Origin: Kwoniella bestiolae CBS 10118
Lineage: Eukaryota > Basidiomycota > Tremellomycetes > Tremellales > Cryptococcaceae
Length of the DNA stretch: 64,000 nt
NCBI RefSeq assembly: GCF_000512585.2
Contig: NC_089241.1
Span: 4,792,001-4,856,000 of the forward strand
Direction of reading: 5' to 3'
This document shows, in pieces, positions 34,246 through 45,753 of the stretch (its first letter is position 1; the number at the start of each line of letters is the position of its first letter). The notes beneath the pieces were generated by a model, which made no database searches, had not been told where the DNA came from, and saw nothing but the letters and a program-made list of their open reading frames with translations. A program made the translations under genes and the position numbers.

Positions 34246-37200
34246 CTATGCCCCGGGCGGGGGTGCACTCGATGTCGTACCGAGGATCCCTATCATACAA
34301 ATAAATTTCAGATTTATCAGCTCTTGCGCCCTCTCTTCGGTCAACGAAATGTCGAGAAAATGTACTTACCATCGATCAAAGTGTTCCAATACTCATCACT
34401 ATTCTCAGCTCCAGGTTCGATAGGTAAACCTCCCGGTAGCGGGGTATTACCCATCGCTACATCACCTACACCTCCCATCAGACCAAATTGATTGGGATAC
34501 CCAAATTCTGCCGGTGGACCGATAAATCCCATATTTGGAGGAGTCTCATCGACGAATTGAGGGTCAAATCCAGGTAGGGAACCAGGCGTGGGAGCTAGAC
34601 CCGGTCCAGGGCCTAAAGACATGTTGTTCATTCCTCCTGGTGGTGCTGTTGGAGTTGACATGGACGGTATAGGCAGATAACCCATGCCTCCGACGGGATC
34701 TATCGCAGGCACAGCGTTATTGATCGATCCTACTGCTAGAGACGTGTTGGCATTGATCCAGTGGTCCAGTCTAATACGTAGCGACACCATTAGCGGCAGC
34801 AGCAACAGGAAATATTACAACCTTTGGCTCAAGAGAACTCACAACTTTTGTGAGTGATCATCTTCGTGACTACCCGTCGAAGCAGGACTCTGAGTGATCC
34901 CACCATGATGAACAGGAGCGAACTGTACACCGCCCGCAGCGATATTACCCCAATTTCGTGGTGGGATCATAGGTTTACTGAATGAAGTGACATTTGTCCC
35001 ACCAGGTGTCGGCGCATCTTCCCTGGGCTGTACACCACGAGGATAAGCGTTCAGCTGGGTTGAAGAGTCATTACTCTGCCTTAGTGCGAGTAAGAGCGCC
35101 ACTGAATCTTTGTCGTGGGTGTTCAGCTCCCCTGGGCCAAACGAATCTTCGAATATCTGAGCCGCACGTCGCGAAAGTGTTTGAATCTACATTCAAGGAG
35201 GGTGAGAAGGCGCATTCTCGGGCTAAATACTTGAAGTGTACTCACAATTTGAACCTCTTTTCTCGTAGTGGCATCTTTACTCGCCACTTCTTGCCAAGGA
35301 TTTTGTTCCAAAAAGGTGGTCAAGATTCGCCTGTTGAAATGGCAAATTGTTAGCCAGCTCGAGAGCAGATGTACGGGAACAGAACCAACCTCATTTGATC
35401 TGCATCGGGTCCCCTAGGATCGATGATCGCACTGATACCAGCGATCATGGAGCTATTGAACATCCTAAACTGCCCAGTGATAGAGTGGAATCGGAAATCG
35501 GGCACATCTCTCTGGAAATCTTGCCTGATATGGAAATCGAGTTTGGCAGCTTCGAAGCAGGCGGTTCGAGAGGCCTAAGGTCATACGCCCAATCAGCGAC
35601 TGATGTTGCCAAAAGCGAGTAGAAGTGTAACTTACCGCATATCGATCACTCGACAGCTTTCGTAGAAGCCATGGACGCTAAAAAGGAGGTCAGCCGATGC
35701 TCCATCTGCAAATGAGAAAAAAAATGCCGCTCACATGCAGGATGATGGTAGTCACCAATACCTCGGTCAAAAGCATCAAACGATGTACAGGTAACCAAGA
35801 ATGTACTATCAAGAATGAGTTCAGCTCTATCGCATCTGCTTGTGGACCGGACTCACCTTGATCAAGTGTCTTATCAGGATCATGCATTCGGAAATGAGGC
35901 GGTAGCTGATCCACAAATGCATCGAGATCCTGCTGCAATCTCTCCACATCCGAATATTGAGCAGGTTCGTTGAGCTTTTGGAAATGATGCACGACCTTGC
36001 CAATTATTCCTGCCAGTCGCTTTCGTAGAATTAAGAAAAGTGCCGGAGTAGGTTCGGTGAAAGGTCGTGGAGGTGGGAGACCCAGAGCTGGGTTGTACTC
36101 GGTTAGATCGATGTTGGATGGTGGCCTAGACATAATGTTAACAAAATCACCTGAGGATAGTCGTTATACGACTCACTGTGTATCGGTATAACTGTCTGAG
36201 ATGCTAGGTGGTCGACCGAGGACGAGACTGAACATAAGGTGTCAATTATGACTTCTCTTCTCCACGTTCGTCAGGTGGAAACAGCACTTACCTGTAAAGC
36301 TTGTCCGCATGATACAGGTAACTCCACAATCGTCTTCGATATTCCGTTTGGAAAGGACTGCCACATGACATATACATTCAGCTTGATCAAACCCCCTGAT
36401 CGCTGCTGCTAACTCACTCAAGACCAAGTTTAGTGCCATCACGATGTAGACCTATCGCCTGTGCAGTCCGCAACGAGGCCCCCAGCTGAGACCAGCACTC
36501 GGTCAAACGTCGGTCGTGTATCAGGACCAGATACATCGCGCTCTGTGAGATGAGTCAGCCTTTGTGCTACTAAGCAGAATCTGAGGTATGAAAAGTTTAC
36601 TCACAAGTAATCGAGTGATAACGAGTTCCAGACTTTCCGACTGGACCGCAGTGGCGATCAGGATACTTCGACGAGCTGTTCGTGATAATCAGCTGTTGTG
36701 ATCCACTTTCGGTGAGGTTCTGAGAACTGACAGCTCCAATACATCCTCAGACTGGACAACTTCCTCGTCTCCTCATCACCCGCCCACTCGTCAGGTGCCT
36801 GTCTCACCGCGAGGGCCAAGACGATGAACACAAGCGGTAAAGCTCGTACATTGGATGGATCAACGGCTGTCGACCTATTATACAGATCTTCATATGATGC
36901 CCTGAACGATCGCTCATCAATTGGATATCGAACGAAATTCAACTTGGCAAAGAACCAATCGACGATGCGGTCTGCAAAGTGTTTCGGAGGTAGTTCTTGA
37001 ACCAGCTCTGCCACCTGTACATCTCCGTGTCAGCACGCAAATCCGATCGTTGTAGGCTCGAGGCACCGACCTTGTGAGGGCTGACTCCACAGTCTGTTAT
37101 CAGTCTTTGTAGGTTTTCTGCGGGTGTGCCGTGGATGTCCAATTTCATCTTGACTTTATCGTTGATGTTCATCTGTCATATGTATCAGTACGCGACATCC

Positions 37201-38362
37201 CAAGCACAGAACACCACATCTACCTACAGTCTCGGGCAGTCCACTACCAGTACGGAGAATCCAGTCAGCATCGGTCTTCAGACACGATTTCATCAAGACT
37301 CACCCCTCCAACTCTCCCAGCCATCCTTTACCGACCTTAGCCAATCCGTCCTCATCCGAGCTAGCCCCTCTTTCCAATTCCGCCTGCCCCACTTCCGAAC
37401 CATTGGCAGCTGATCTTGAACCCGATGGTCCAGCCAGACTACCATGAGATAAATAATGATGCGGTGACGACGGAGTGGATGGAGCAGAAGTCAGATGTTT
37501 TTGGAAAGTTGACGAAGAGATCCAATCGCGGATGGCATCATACTGCGTGATACCGCCTGTATGCCTTACGACAACTGATAGTACAGCTTCGATGCTTTCC
37601 AGCCTATGCAAGGTTTGAGGATCGGGTCCAGAGCCATTGTTGTTATTGGCTTGAGGGTTATAGGGTACCTAAAAGGTTGAAGGGTTATCAATGACACGTG
37701 TTCAAGACGTTCCCAGATGATTTAGAAGCTCACACATAGTTCGGGCACTTTTCGAGCTATTCCCAGAGCAGTAGTCAGTATGAATTGGTGTAATCGCTCG
37801 ACCTCAACTGTGTTGAGAAGGACTTACCGACACCTGTGCAGCAGGACAGTCAGCAGGATGTTATGGGCTCAGACATATTGAAAGGTACTCACAATGATTA
37901 CAAGGGAATTCGCGATTGCACTATCAGGCAGCCCACGTCGTCAGTAATTTCGACATGATCATCCCATGAGGCCATGATGCTCACTTTCTGCTTTCGCTTT
38001 GCACCTACGAAATGAGATCAGCCAAATGTAACGGGTTGTAGTCAAGAACGGCAGAACTCACACTGAGCACAACTCAGACTTATCCTCTTCTTCTTTTGTC
38101 CACCGGAAGAATCCTGATGGTGAGAATCCGTACTGAACTTCCTCTCTGGCGGAGGAGGGTATTGACCCGGTACGTCCGGTGGTAACGGTCTTTTCATTGG
38201 TGTATTCGTGTTTGACGCTGAAGGGAAGTTTGGGATCTGAGGTGAAGGTGTGGTGAACGAGGTGTAAGATAATGCTGATGGGGTTATAGGTGTTTGAGAC
38301 GATGTCCTGAAATATGGAGAAGGTCTCTGGTAGTATGGTGAAGTATGACTTATAGTAGCCAT
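34246..38362 (-). CDS. Zn2Cys6 fungal-specific transcription factor
   Basis: Twenty-one exons: 38362-38062, 38004-37985, 37920-37893, 37833-37828, 37756-37734, 37668-37304, 37243-37228, 37172-37071, 37014-36732, 36675-36605, 36542-36418, 36357-36292, 36227-36177, 36125-35857, 35805-35735, 35677-35636, 35574-35390, 35330-35246, 35186-34843, 34770-34370 and 34289-34246. They total 2,898 nt, giving 965 residues. The DNA-binding cluster is complete as Cys98-X2-Cys101-X6-Cys108-X5-Cys114-X2-Cys117-X8-Cys126. A fungal transcription-factor middle-homology domain follows (YWSSRRSILIATAVQ, GLHRDG, YRRRLWSYLYHADK, LVLGRPPSISD). The Gly/Pro/Met-rich C-terminus could activate transcription. Relatives regulate carbon or nitrogen use; the target here is unknown. 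The finger is spread over five small exons, one of only 6 nt, and another exon is 16 nt. Confidence 0.9.
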
Positions 38363-39081
38363 GTCCTAGTTGTGTGGGATGATCTTGAGAGGTTTAAAGA
38401 TGTATGGTGAAGATCAAGAAGCAAGACATGAGATGAGAGTAGAAGGTTAACTCGAGTTGATTGGATAAAGGAATAGTTTCGATGTCGATTCTGTGTTCAG
38501 CTGTTGGGATGTTGGATTATTGGAGTTTCGCGGTGTTGACTGTATTTTGTGGGTGGGCATGTAAAAGGGAATAAATGGTATGAGTCAGGGCTACGACATA
38601 GGAGGGAGGTGTATGAGCCCCAAGCAAAGCACAAGGTCAAAGGAATCAAAAAGGATAAGGTCTCATCTCGGGACTTGATTCTTTAATTTTCAACGAGATG
38701 CGTGTTATCTGATAAAAAAATGGGATTTCAACTCGTACACACAGGGACACAAACACAACGACTCGGACCCTGAATCTCATAAATCCATCACGCCGATAAC
38801 TCCGGGCTATTCCGACTCTCACCATAGATCATAAAGGTGATGTCACTGGCATGTGGCACTTTGTCTCATTTCGGCCGATGCACCATCACATCAAACCTGA
38901 ATCAATGCTTTGTTCCGTATGGCTCACCTATGAACCAATACTTATCAGATAAAGACCCCACATACATAGGCTGGACGAGATATTGGTACAACTGTGGAAA
39001 CTAAACCGAAAACAATCTAAGATCGACGGCAATAAAGCTAAGGATGAGAGAAGGAGCCAAAATATATACGCTTAGTCACAG
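38363..39081. other. Promoter of the Zn2Cys6 gene / 3' flank of VPS2
   Basis: Between tandem minus-strand genes. No open frame of note and no repeat. It contains several poly-A/T stretches such as 38713-38721. Confidence 0.55.
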
Positions 39082-40162
39082 CTAGTCCCTTCTCAAAGCA
39101 TCCAACCTTCTCTGTAGATCAGCTTCATCTGCACTCATCGCACCACCACCACCTCCTCCACCGCCACCTGGTCCTTTAGGTGTATCTGCACCGCCGGACG
39201 GCATAGATGCTAGACCTTCGGCTACTGCCACCCTAGAGGATTGTAAGGGTTCATTGGCGAGAGGATTGGCTGTTGGAGCCGAGGCGAGCTACATAACATT
39301 GTAAGGTCAGCATGGATTCATCCGTCAAATCCGGACTAGATTACGAGACATATGGAAGCAGAAGGATCGACACGTGGTGTAGCAGAGAGAAGACTTACAG
39401 ATTCATTCATGCTCATACCAATCTCGTCCAAGACCTCCTTCAATATCTTATCACTCTCGACCTCTTCCCCTTCGCCCTCATCTTCGTCTTCCATCGCATC
39501 GTCCACAGCATCAGACATCATTTCTTCCTTCATATCCATGGTTGACGATTCTTTCTCGAAGTCATTCATGATCTTTTGTATTTGAGGTAGATTCAGACTT
39601 CGGTTCATTTGTCCCATCGCCTATGGGTTCCATAAACGTAATCAGCTGTAATACACGGCTAACCCACTCATTAGGCAGCTGACTCACCCTTGTTGCACCT
39701 TTCATGGCCGTTGCCATCTGCTCATTACTCCTCAACGTTTGCATCCTGAGTGATACCGCTTGGAGCTGTACTCTCATTTGGGTGAATTTCTGTATATATC
39801 TACGCGTTCGTACGAGATCTTTCGCAAGGATTTTACATGCATTCTATACCGTTATCAGCATAATGCGGGCGACGACAAGTGGGACAGTGAGAGATAGGAT
39901 GAAAGAATGATATGTCAATGATAACATACCATATTTCCAGCTTTAGCATTACGCTTGATATCAGCCATGGTCTTCTTCTCTTGAGCTTCCAATTTCCCTT
40001 TCTCCCTGTCCAGCTCTCTCTGAGCTTTCTGTAATGATCGTTGATGCTGCCTCAATCGTTCAGCGGGGGTCATTGACCGACCAAATAGGGTGTCCTATGT
40101 ACATCATGTTCAGCTTTCAACCATGAGGAACGAAAAGCAGTGAAACTCACCAGGATATTCAT
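39082..40162 (-). CDS. VPS2: ESCRT-III subunit Vps2/CHMP2
   Basis: Exons are 40162-40151, 40094-39930, 39843-39688, 39620-39399 and 39288-39082. They total 762 nt, giving 253 residues, near the usual 220-230. The N-terminal basic helix is MNILDTLFGRSMTPAERLRQ, followed by the long charged hairpin (QRSLQKAQRELDREKGKLE, CKILAKDLVRTRRYIQKF) and the conserved MNRSLNLPQIQKIMNDFEK block. The acidic autoinhibitory region follows (EDEDEGEGEEVESDKILKEVLDEIG). It ends in a MIT-interacting motif, ADEADLQRRLDALRRD, which recruits Vps4. It assembles with Vps24 and Snf7 on endosomes to drive membrane scission. The first coding exon has just four codons. A run of nine glycines before the final helix is encoded by a short triplet repeat near 39144-39173. 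Confidence 0.94.
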
Positions 40163-40634
40163 TTTGAGTCAATCCTCTTTAGCTCTACCAGTGTATGAAG
40201 GTGAAGGGATCTGTCGCCGGTCGAGGAGCTATGCGATGGTGATATTTGGCTGAGATGAAGTGGTGGATGTATATGTATCATGTCTAATGTGTTATCATGA
40301 ATTGGTCGTTGAATGAGGATGATGTCCTCTTCGTCATGGTCGGCTGTGTTCAGGGTACTTTTTCACACCACGTGCTCATTACGTAACTTGAATTGATGAT
40401 ACACGCTCCTTTTGGTGTTGTTCTGATATGTTGTGAATTGATCATCATCATCGTCGTTGTCGAGAGATGGGTGCTATCCATTCATGCAAATATCAGACAC
40501 CAAGAATATCATTGTATCTCCATACCTTCATATATGGCAGCTACGATTCTGCTATCCTGACTTCAACTTGTTCACTACTTGTTCAAGATACAAACAATTT
40601 TCAGCTGAATTCAATAAATCCAACCACAGCATCA
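40163..40634. other. Bidirectional promoter region, VPS2 / PDI-like gene
   Basis: 472 bp between divergent starts. It contains a ATGATGATG/ATCATC-type triplet run near 40441-40455 and no supported gene. Short frames at 40457-40634 continue from the leader of the PDI-like gene. Confidence 0.5.
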
Positions 40635-43039
40635 ATGCGAACACCTCGCCTTCTTCTTTCAATCTTAACAGTAGCAAGCGCTCTCGGCAGCGTGTTGGGA
40701 GCAAATATAGAACCCAGAGATGATTTCGAGCTGCGTCAGCTGACCGACGACAACTTTAGATCAGAAACCTCTCGTGGTATATGGTGAGCCATAGCTTCTT
40801 TTTTATGTGACAATCTCGCTTACTCATCTGATTATAGGTTGGTCGAGCATTTTTCTCCGAAATGTAAGATTTATGTCCACCTGCCTTTGAAGGGGCTTTC
40901 AAATCAACTATCTACGGAGCTGACCAGTGAGATTGGATATATAGGTACGCACTGTAGAGCATTTGCTCCGACCTGGACACAGATGGCCAAGGACAAGCAG
41001 CATCTAGAGAGATTGACAGGCTTCCATATGGCCCAAGTGAATTGCCTGGCTCAAGGTGATCTGTGTAATGCAAATGGTATCAAATTCTGTGAGTCCCATC
41101 TATACATTCACTTCAATGGAGACTTTTCCGCTGACTCTGGTTTTTCAGATCCGCAATTGATGGTCTACGTCGATGGAGAAGCCAAACCTCATTACACTGG
41201 AGATAGGTCTTATGGAGACCTGGAGAAATTCATCAATGAGAAAGTAGCGGAATACTCTCAGAGTCATGCAGTAGCTGGAAGCGATGATCAAGAAGGTTCA
41301 ATCACGGCGAGACCAAATCCTGATGGTCAAGTTGTGGAAATTGATGAGGCGCAGTTTGAGATTTACAAGGAGGAAGGGCCAGTTATGGTGGAATTTTATG
41401 CGCCCTGGTGTGGACAGTGAGTTAGAGCTATTGGTATACAGCTGGAGGTCATAATGGGATGTACTGACGTGAAACACTACGGATAGTTGCAAGAAGCTTA
41501 GACCAAGTCAGTATGAGCCTCTTCACCCTCGAAGCGTTGATGCTGACGATTGGTGTCTATATAGCCTATGAGAAATTGGCAGAAGCCATGAAGGGCAAGC
41601 TCAACATAGTCGCAGTAGACTGTGAGAATCATAAAGGGTTCTGTAAGAGAGCTGGGATCCAGGGTTACCCAACCATTCGAATGTAAGTGGTCAATTCTCT
41701 AAAATTACCATATAATGCTAATTGATGACATGTCACTCAGGTACCACCACGGTACTCGAACAGATCACAACGGTTCAAGAAATTTAGAAAAGCTCAAAGC
41801 ATTCGCCGAGAAAGCTGTCAAGGTGTGAGTGATATTGATCAGGTGTTTGGCTTCGAGGCTGACTTGATTGTTCAGTACCACCCTCCAACCCCTCAAGTTC
41901 GAAGAGTTTAATTCGATCGTCAAGTCTGATGAAGCTTTCTTCCTGTACCTGCAGAACTATGATACCACCGTGGCTGACTTGGTAAGCTTTGTCCATCAAA
42001 AGTTCGATGTTAGCTTACTCAAATCTTGTTGTCAAATAGAAATCGGTCAAGACCGCTCTCGAACCTCTCCTCGGCTCAGTTCCAGCATACACTTCCTCCG
42101 ACCCTCAATTCTACCAGCAATTGTCCGTAGCCAACCCACCTCCCACCTCAGTTCTATTCGCTTTCTCATCCTATTCATCCCGTCCAGTCGGATCATTAGC
42201 ATTCCTCGCTTCCGAAGACAGCTTGAAACGATTCATCCAATTACATCGTTTCCCTACCCTGATCGAATTGACAGGTAGCAATTACAATGCAATCATGAAC
42301 TCGGACACACGGTCTATGGTAGTTTTAGGGGCACTACATAAAGGTGATGAGGGTCAGAAGGAGAAGGAGAAGTTGAGAGAAGTTGCGAAAGCATGGAAAA
42401 GGGGTGGTCGACCTTTCGCACAGCCCGTTTGGTTCGTTTGGGTCGATGGTGAGAAATGGAGTGGATGGTTGAAACAGCAGTATAGGTATGTACTCCTGAT
42501 CGTGATTCAAGGTTGAGGTGGTCTTTCTGACCCAACCTGCAGTATCAAGAAGGATCAATTACCTTCTGTAGTCGTCATTGATACTCCTGTGAGTTTCAGC
42601 TTCTCCACTTTCTGCCGACGATCCACGACTGATAGAGTTGAATTGCTCTTCTAGCTTAACGAATATTACGATACCACCATCGAAGGAGACCAGATCACAT
42701 TTGACGGAACAAGTATATTCTCAGTGCTCGAAGGGGTATACCAGCATTTCCTTCGACCCAAGAGAATAGAGTCTACACTAGCATGGGGATCAAGAAATGC
42801 TGCTGCTACTCTGATCAACATCGGAGTAAGTACCAATCACCTCATAGCGTGATACGTCAGAATAGACTTGTCAAAGCTGATTAGTTTTCTATCAATAGCA
42901 AATGAGCGTAGATCACCCGTTGCTCGCTCTTGTCTTACTTGTAGGAGCGGTTGGATTGTTCGTAGGGTTGCTGCAGAAATGTAATGGAAGGGATATGAAG
43001 GATTCCGGAACGCCTGCAGGAGGACCTAGGCTGGACTAA
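40635..43039 (+). CDS. Single-pass membrane protein disulfide isomerase (TMX3-like)
   Basis: Twelve exons: 40635-40783, 40838-40863, 40945-41088, 41149-41416, 41487-41506, 41565-41682, 41741-41824, 41876-41981, 42040-42485, 42543-42588, 42655-42825 and 42899-43039. They total 1,719 nt, giving 572 residues. There is a signal peptide (MRTPRLLLSILTVASALG). Thioredoxin domain one has CTHC at residues 59-62. Domain two has APWCGHCKK at residues 194-197 (CGHC) and the cis-Pro loop GYPTIRM. Two redox-inactive thioredoxin-like segments follow, then a C-terminal membrane helix near 532-553 (LLALVLLVGAVGLFVGLLQ) with a short cytosolic tail and no KDEL. The arrangement suggests an ER-membrane thiol oxidoreductase with its catalytic domains in the lumen. 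The non-canonical CTHC site suggests different redox behaviour. The 20-nt exon 5 sits directly after the CGHC site. Confidence 0.9.
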
Positions 43040-43296
43040 GCTGAAGACAAGGGAGAAGGTTTGTAAGATATACTATATTTCAGTGGCACTTTATATCCTG
43101 CATGACGGATGATACCCTTGTTTCCCATGTCAAATTCTCATATTCTCATACGATTCATGCATATCGATATTGACATACAAATGTACTGATTCAGCTGTTT
43201 GAGTCTCTCTCGAAGTCACTGATATAAGGGAATTGTTTTTATCTATCTGAACTGGCTAAGTCAGTGCTTGTTTCGGTCCCAAGGCGGAGTTGAGAC

Positions 43297-44105
43297 TCAC
43301 GGGATTCTCATCAACTCCAAGAAACGGGCAGCCGCTCTCTCGCCATTGTCGTGATGCGGTGCAAGCACGTGGGTTTTATTGATCCTCAACAATGCGGCCA
43401 GATAGTGAATGGGAATTCGGCTCAACTCCCAATTGGGCCAAGTACTCGTGTCCATTGATCCACCATCACCAATCCCTAGAGACCCGTTAGGTTTGCGATG
43501 TTTCTCCTCTGCTGGATTGAGCCAGGCAGGCGGATAGTCAAATTTGTCGCCGGTGGCATTTTCTGGTTTTGGACTTTTCTGATGCATTCCGCGGCCAGTT
43601 GAACGTTATTGAGCTCGGCAGCGAGAACGTAGATGAATCGTGCGGATATGACCAAGGGAGTCGCGAGGAAACCCCAGCTGAACTTGTCCAGGCCCCATAG
43701 TACGGTATGACAGCTGTATTTGTGCGCGAAGGAGATGCAGTTACGAAAGTGACCTAGAGTTTGATGACTGGTCGTAGGAGTGGTATTATTGATGAGGTCG
43801 AGGAAGATTCGAGTGACGCCGGAACGTTCGATCAAGGTATCGGTAAATTCGATCTTGGGATCTGCATCCGAACAGCTCGATACCATATCGCGAAAGACAG
43901 GGCTAGAGAAGCAGCTCGATCGTCAGTCGTGATACACGGTGGCCTGATGGAGGGAAGAACGTCTTAACTAACAGCTTGGAGTTGATACTTGTACACCTTG
44001 TAAGCTACATTATCGGACGAAATTCAAAGTGAAGTCCGCTTCTGCATCATTGTGGGTGGTATCGTGAGTCGGGTGAGGAGTGTTTGCTTCTTCAGGGATA
44101 TTCAT
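43297..44105 (-). pseudogene. Degraded BTB/POZ-like gene copy
   Basis: Read on the minus strand from an ATG at 44105 (MNIPEEANTPHP), the sequence gives a BTB-like start, EADFTLN. The match then continues only in another frame (SSDNVAYKVYKYQLQAV). Next comes the BTB hallmark SPVFRDMVSSC. LAAELNNVQLAAEC follows, and the frame shifts again before FDYPPAWLNPAEE and LSRIPIHYLAALLRI. These blocks line up in order with the intact gene at 45754-47245 (VQSMYVRAAS, TIRLFLDFV, LGANLGDIQL, VPPRYLVALMRA). I found no GT-AG introns that bridge the shifts, and the best splice between KYQLQAV and PVFRDM does not preserve frame. I therefore read it as a pseudogene. A sequencing error or unusual splicing are the alternatives. 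Confidence 0.6.
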
Positions 44106-45753
44106 ATTGGATTTGAAGATGAATGGAGGATACTAAATTGTCTGACCGGGTCGATGAGCTGTCAGCATATGACATATAGCGTCAGCTCAGGCAAGCAAGT
44201 CCTTACCTTCTTCAGAAGGACTGATACTTCGAATGGCTGAGATGATATGGTGAAACAGTTGAAGCTGAAATAAGAGAAGAGCGTATCAACTTACTGATCT
44301 AGACTGAGGTCGACTTTCAAACGTGTGACGAAGAACGAAAGGTAGAAGTGAAAGAAGGAAAAGAAGAAAGTACCCCAAAACTTGGGCTGATGATGGTATA
44401 TATATATTTTCAGATTGTGCCGGACTCGCCCATTCTGCGCACGGACCGCAACAAGTACTTGCGATTGCATCTCGTCAGCTCACTCCTGCAGTACATATTG
44501 TCGAGGCTGTGTAGGAGGCGTGTAGAGTGTATAGCATACATAGTCAGAATGCTATCATAGATCGTATAAACATTGCATGTAACGCATATAATACATGACT
44601 CGTGTATAATCTATTTGTTTCCCATATGTTCAGATAGCCACCACTATCTACAATTGATTTTCTTTTTCGTCTGATACCTTGATCGTTTTTACTCTATACA
44701 GCTTGTGCATTCCTCTTAAGCTTGAAGATCATCCATGAGCGGTTTGAAGTAGGTAGCGGCAGCTTGACCATCTAAATTCTCCAGACCAAAGGGAAATTTC
44801 TCGTGAGTACGACTCAAAGCGGCGAGTTATTCGAAGGGGACTAGTCGGAGCTCCCATAACGGCCATGTTGCAGGATTCAGGCTGGAGATCGTTGAGCGAA
44901 CAAGATGTTCGATGTGATGATCGTGGACAGCGCTCTTGAAGATAATGAGTCGACTTACCTGTTGAGTTTGGGCAGTAAGATAGGGGAATGCAAATAGTCT
45001 TGTTTGTGGACGAAGAAGAAAAAGAAAGGAAAGGAAAAGAGTTCAATCAAAGAAGGATGTCTGTATAATATATTGATAACAATTTGTCAACACCCTATAC
45101 AATCAACAAAGATTGATTAACGCACAGGCTGAGTACAGTACACAACGGGATTTTGCAGCATCTCGTAAGCTCAGCTATAAAACATCGACGTGCTCAACAC
45201 AAAACAAAGAACTCTACATGTATTGGACCATGGCACTTGATCAGTATTATATCGGGAATCAATCAGTTCAACCACAAGACAAAGTCTGTAACTTATGGCA
45301 CCCAAAGATATACAAGCACTTCCCTCTTCCCCATTCCTTCATGATCTCTTGAAGATACTCACCAGCTCGAAACCCTTCTTTCCTGCCCGATCCGAGAACA
45401 TAGTTCTTTCCAGTCTCATGAGCCCTCAGAAACCCTAAAGGGACTCTACAAAGCCTTCAGCCAAGCCAAGCGGTAAGCACCCTCGAAAGATGAAGATGAA
45501 CACAAACAAGAGAACGATCTCATGATATGTGGTTTCGTACAGTTTGAGCTGGTATATTTCAAACCGAAATCTACACTCGGAGTGGTCAGTTCCATCTATG
45601 CAGCTCAAGCTTGTCTGTTTCATACATATGCATATTATCATATGCTTCGTTGCTTGTTTACAATAATGGAAATAATAGACTATACGAGTATGAACCGATC
45701 CTCGATACAATCGCCAAGGTACTTACACAGACTGTGAAGAGTTTCTTGAGTGT
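44106..45753. other. 1.65 kb without a supported gene
   Basis: The sequence is AT-rich with many stops in all frames. The frame at 44729-45046 (-) contains Ser-rich sequence without family resemblance, and those at 45113-45352 and 45435-45710 look random. The region lies between the broken and the intact BTB-like genes and may hold further decayed sequence of a duplication, but I could not align any part of it. Confidence 0.5.

Noticed and set aside
44729..45046. Minus-strand 105-codon frame in the gap between BTB-like genes
   Set aside because: Ser-rich sequence that does not align with the BTB-like genes on either side and has no other support.
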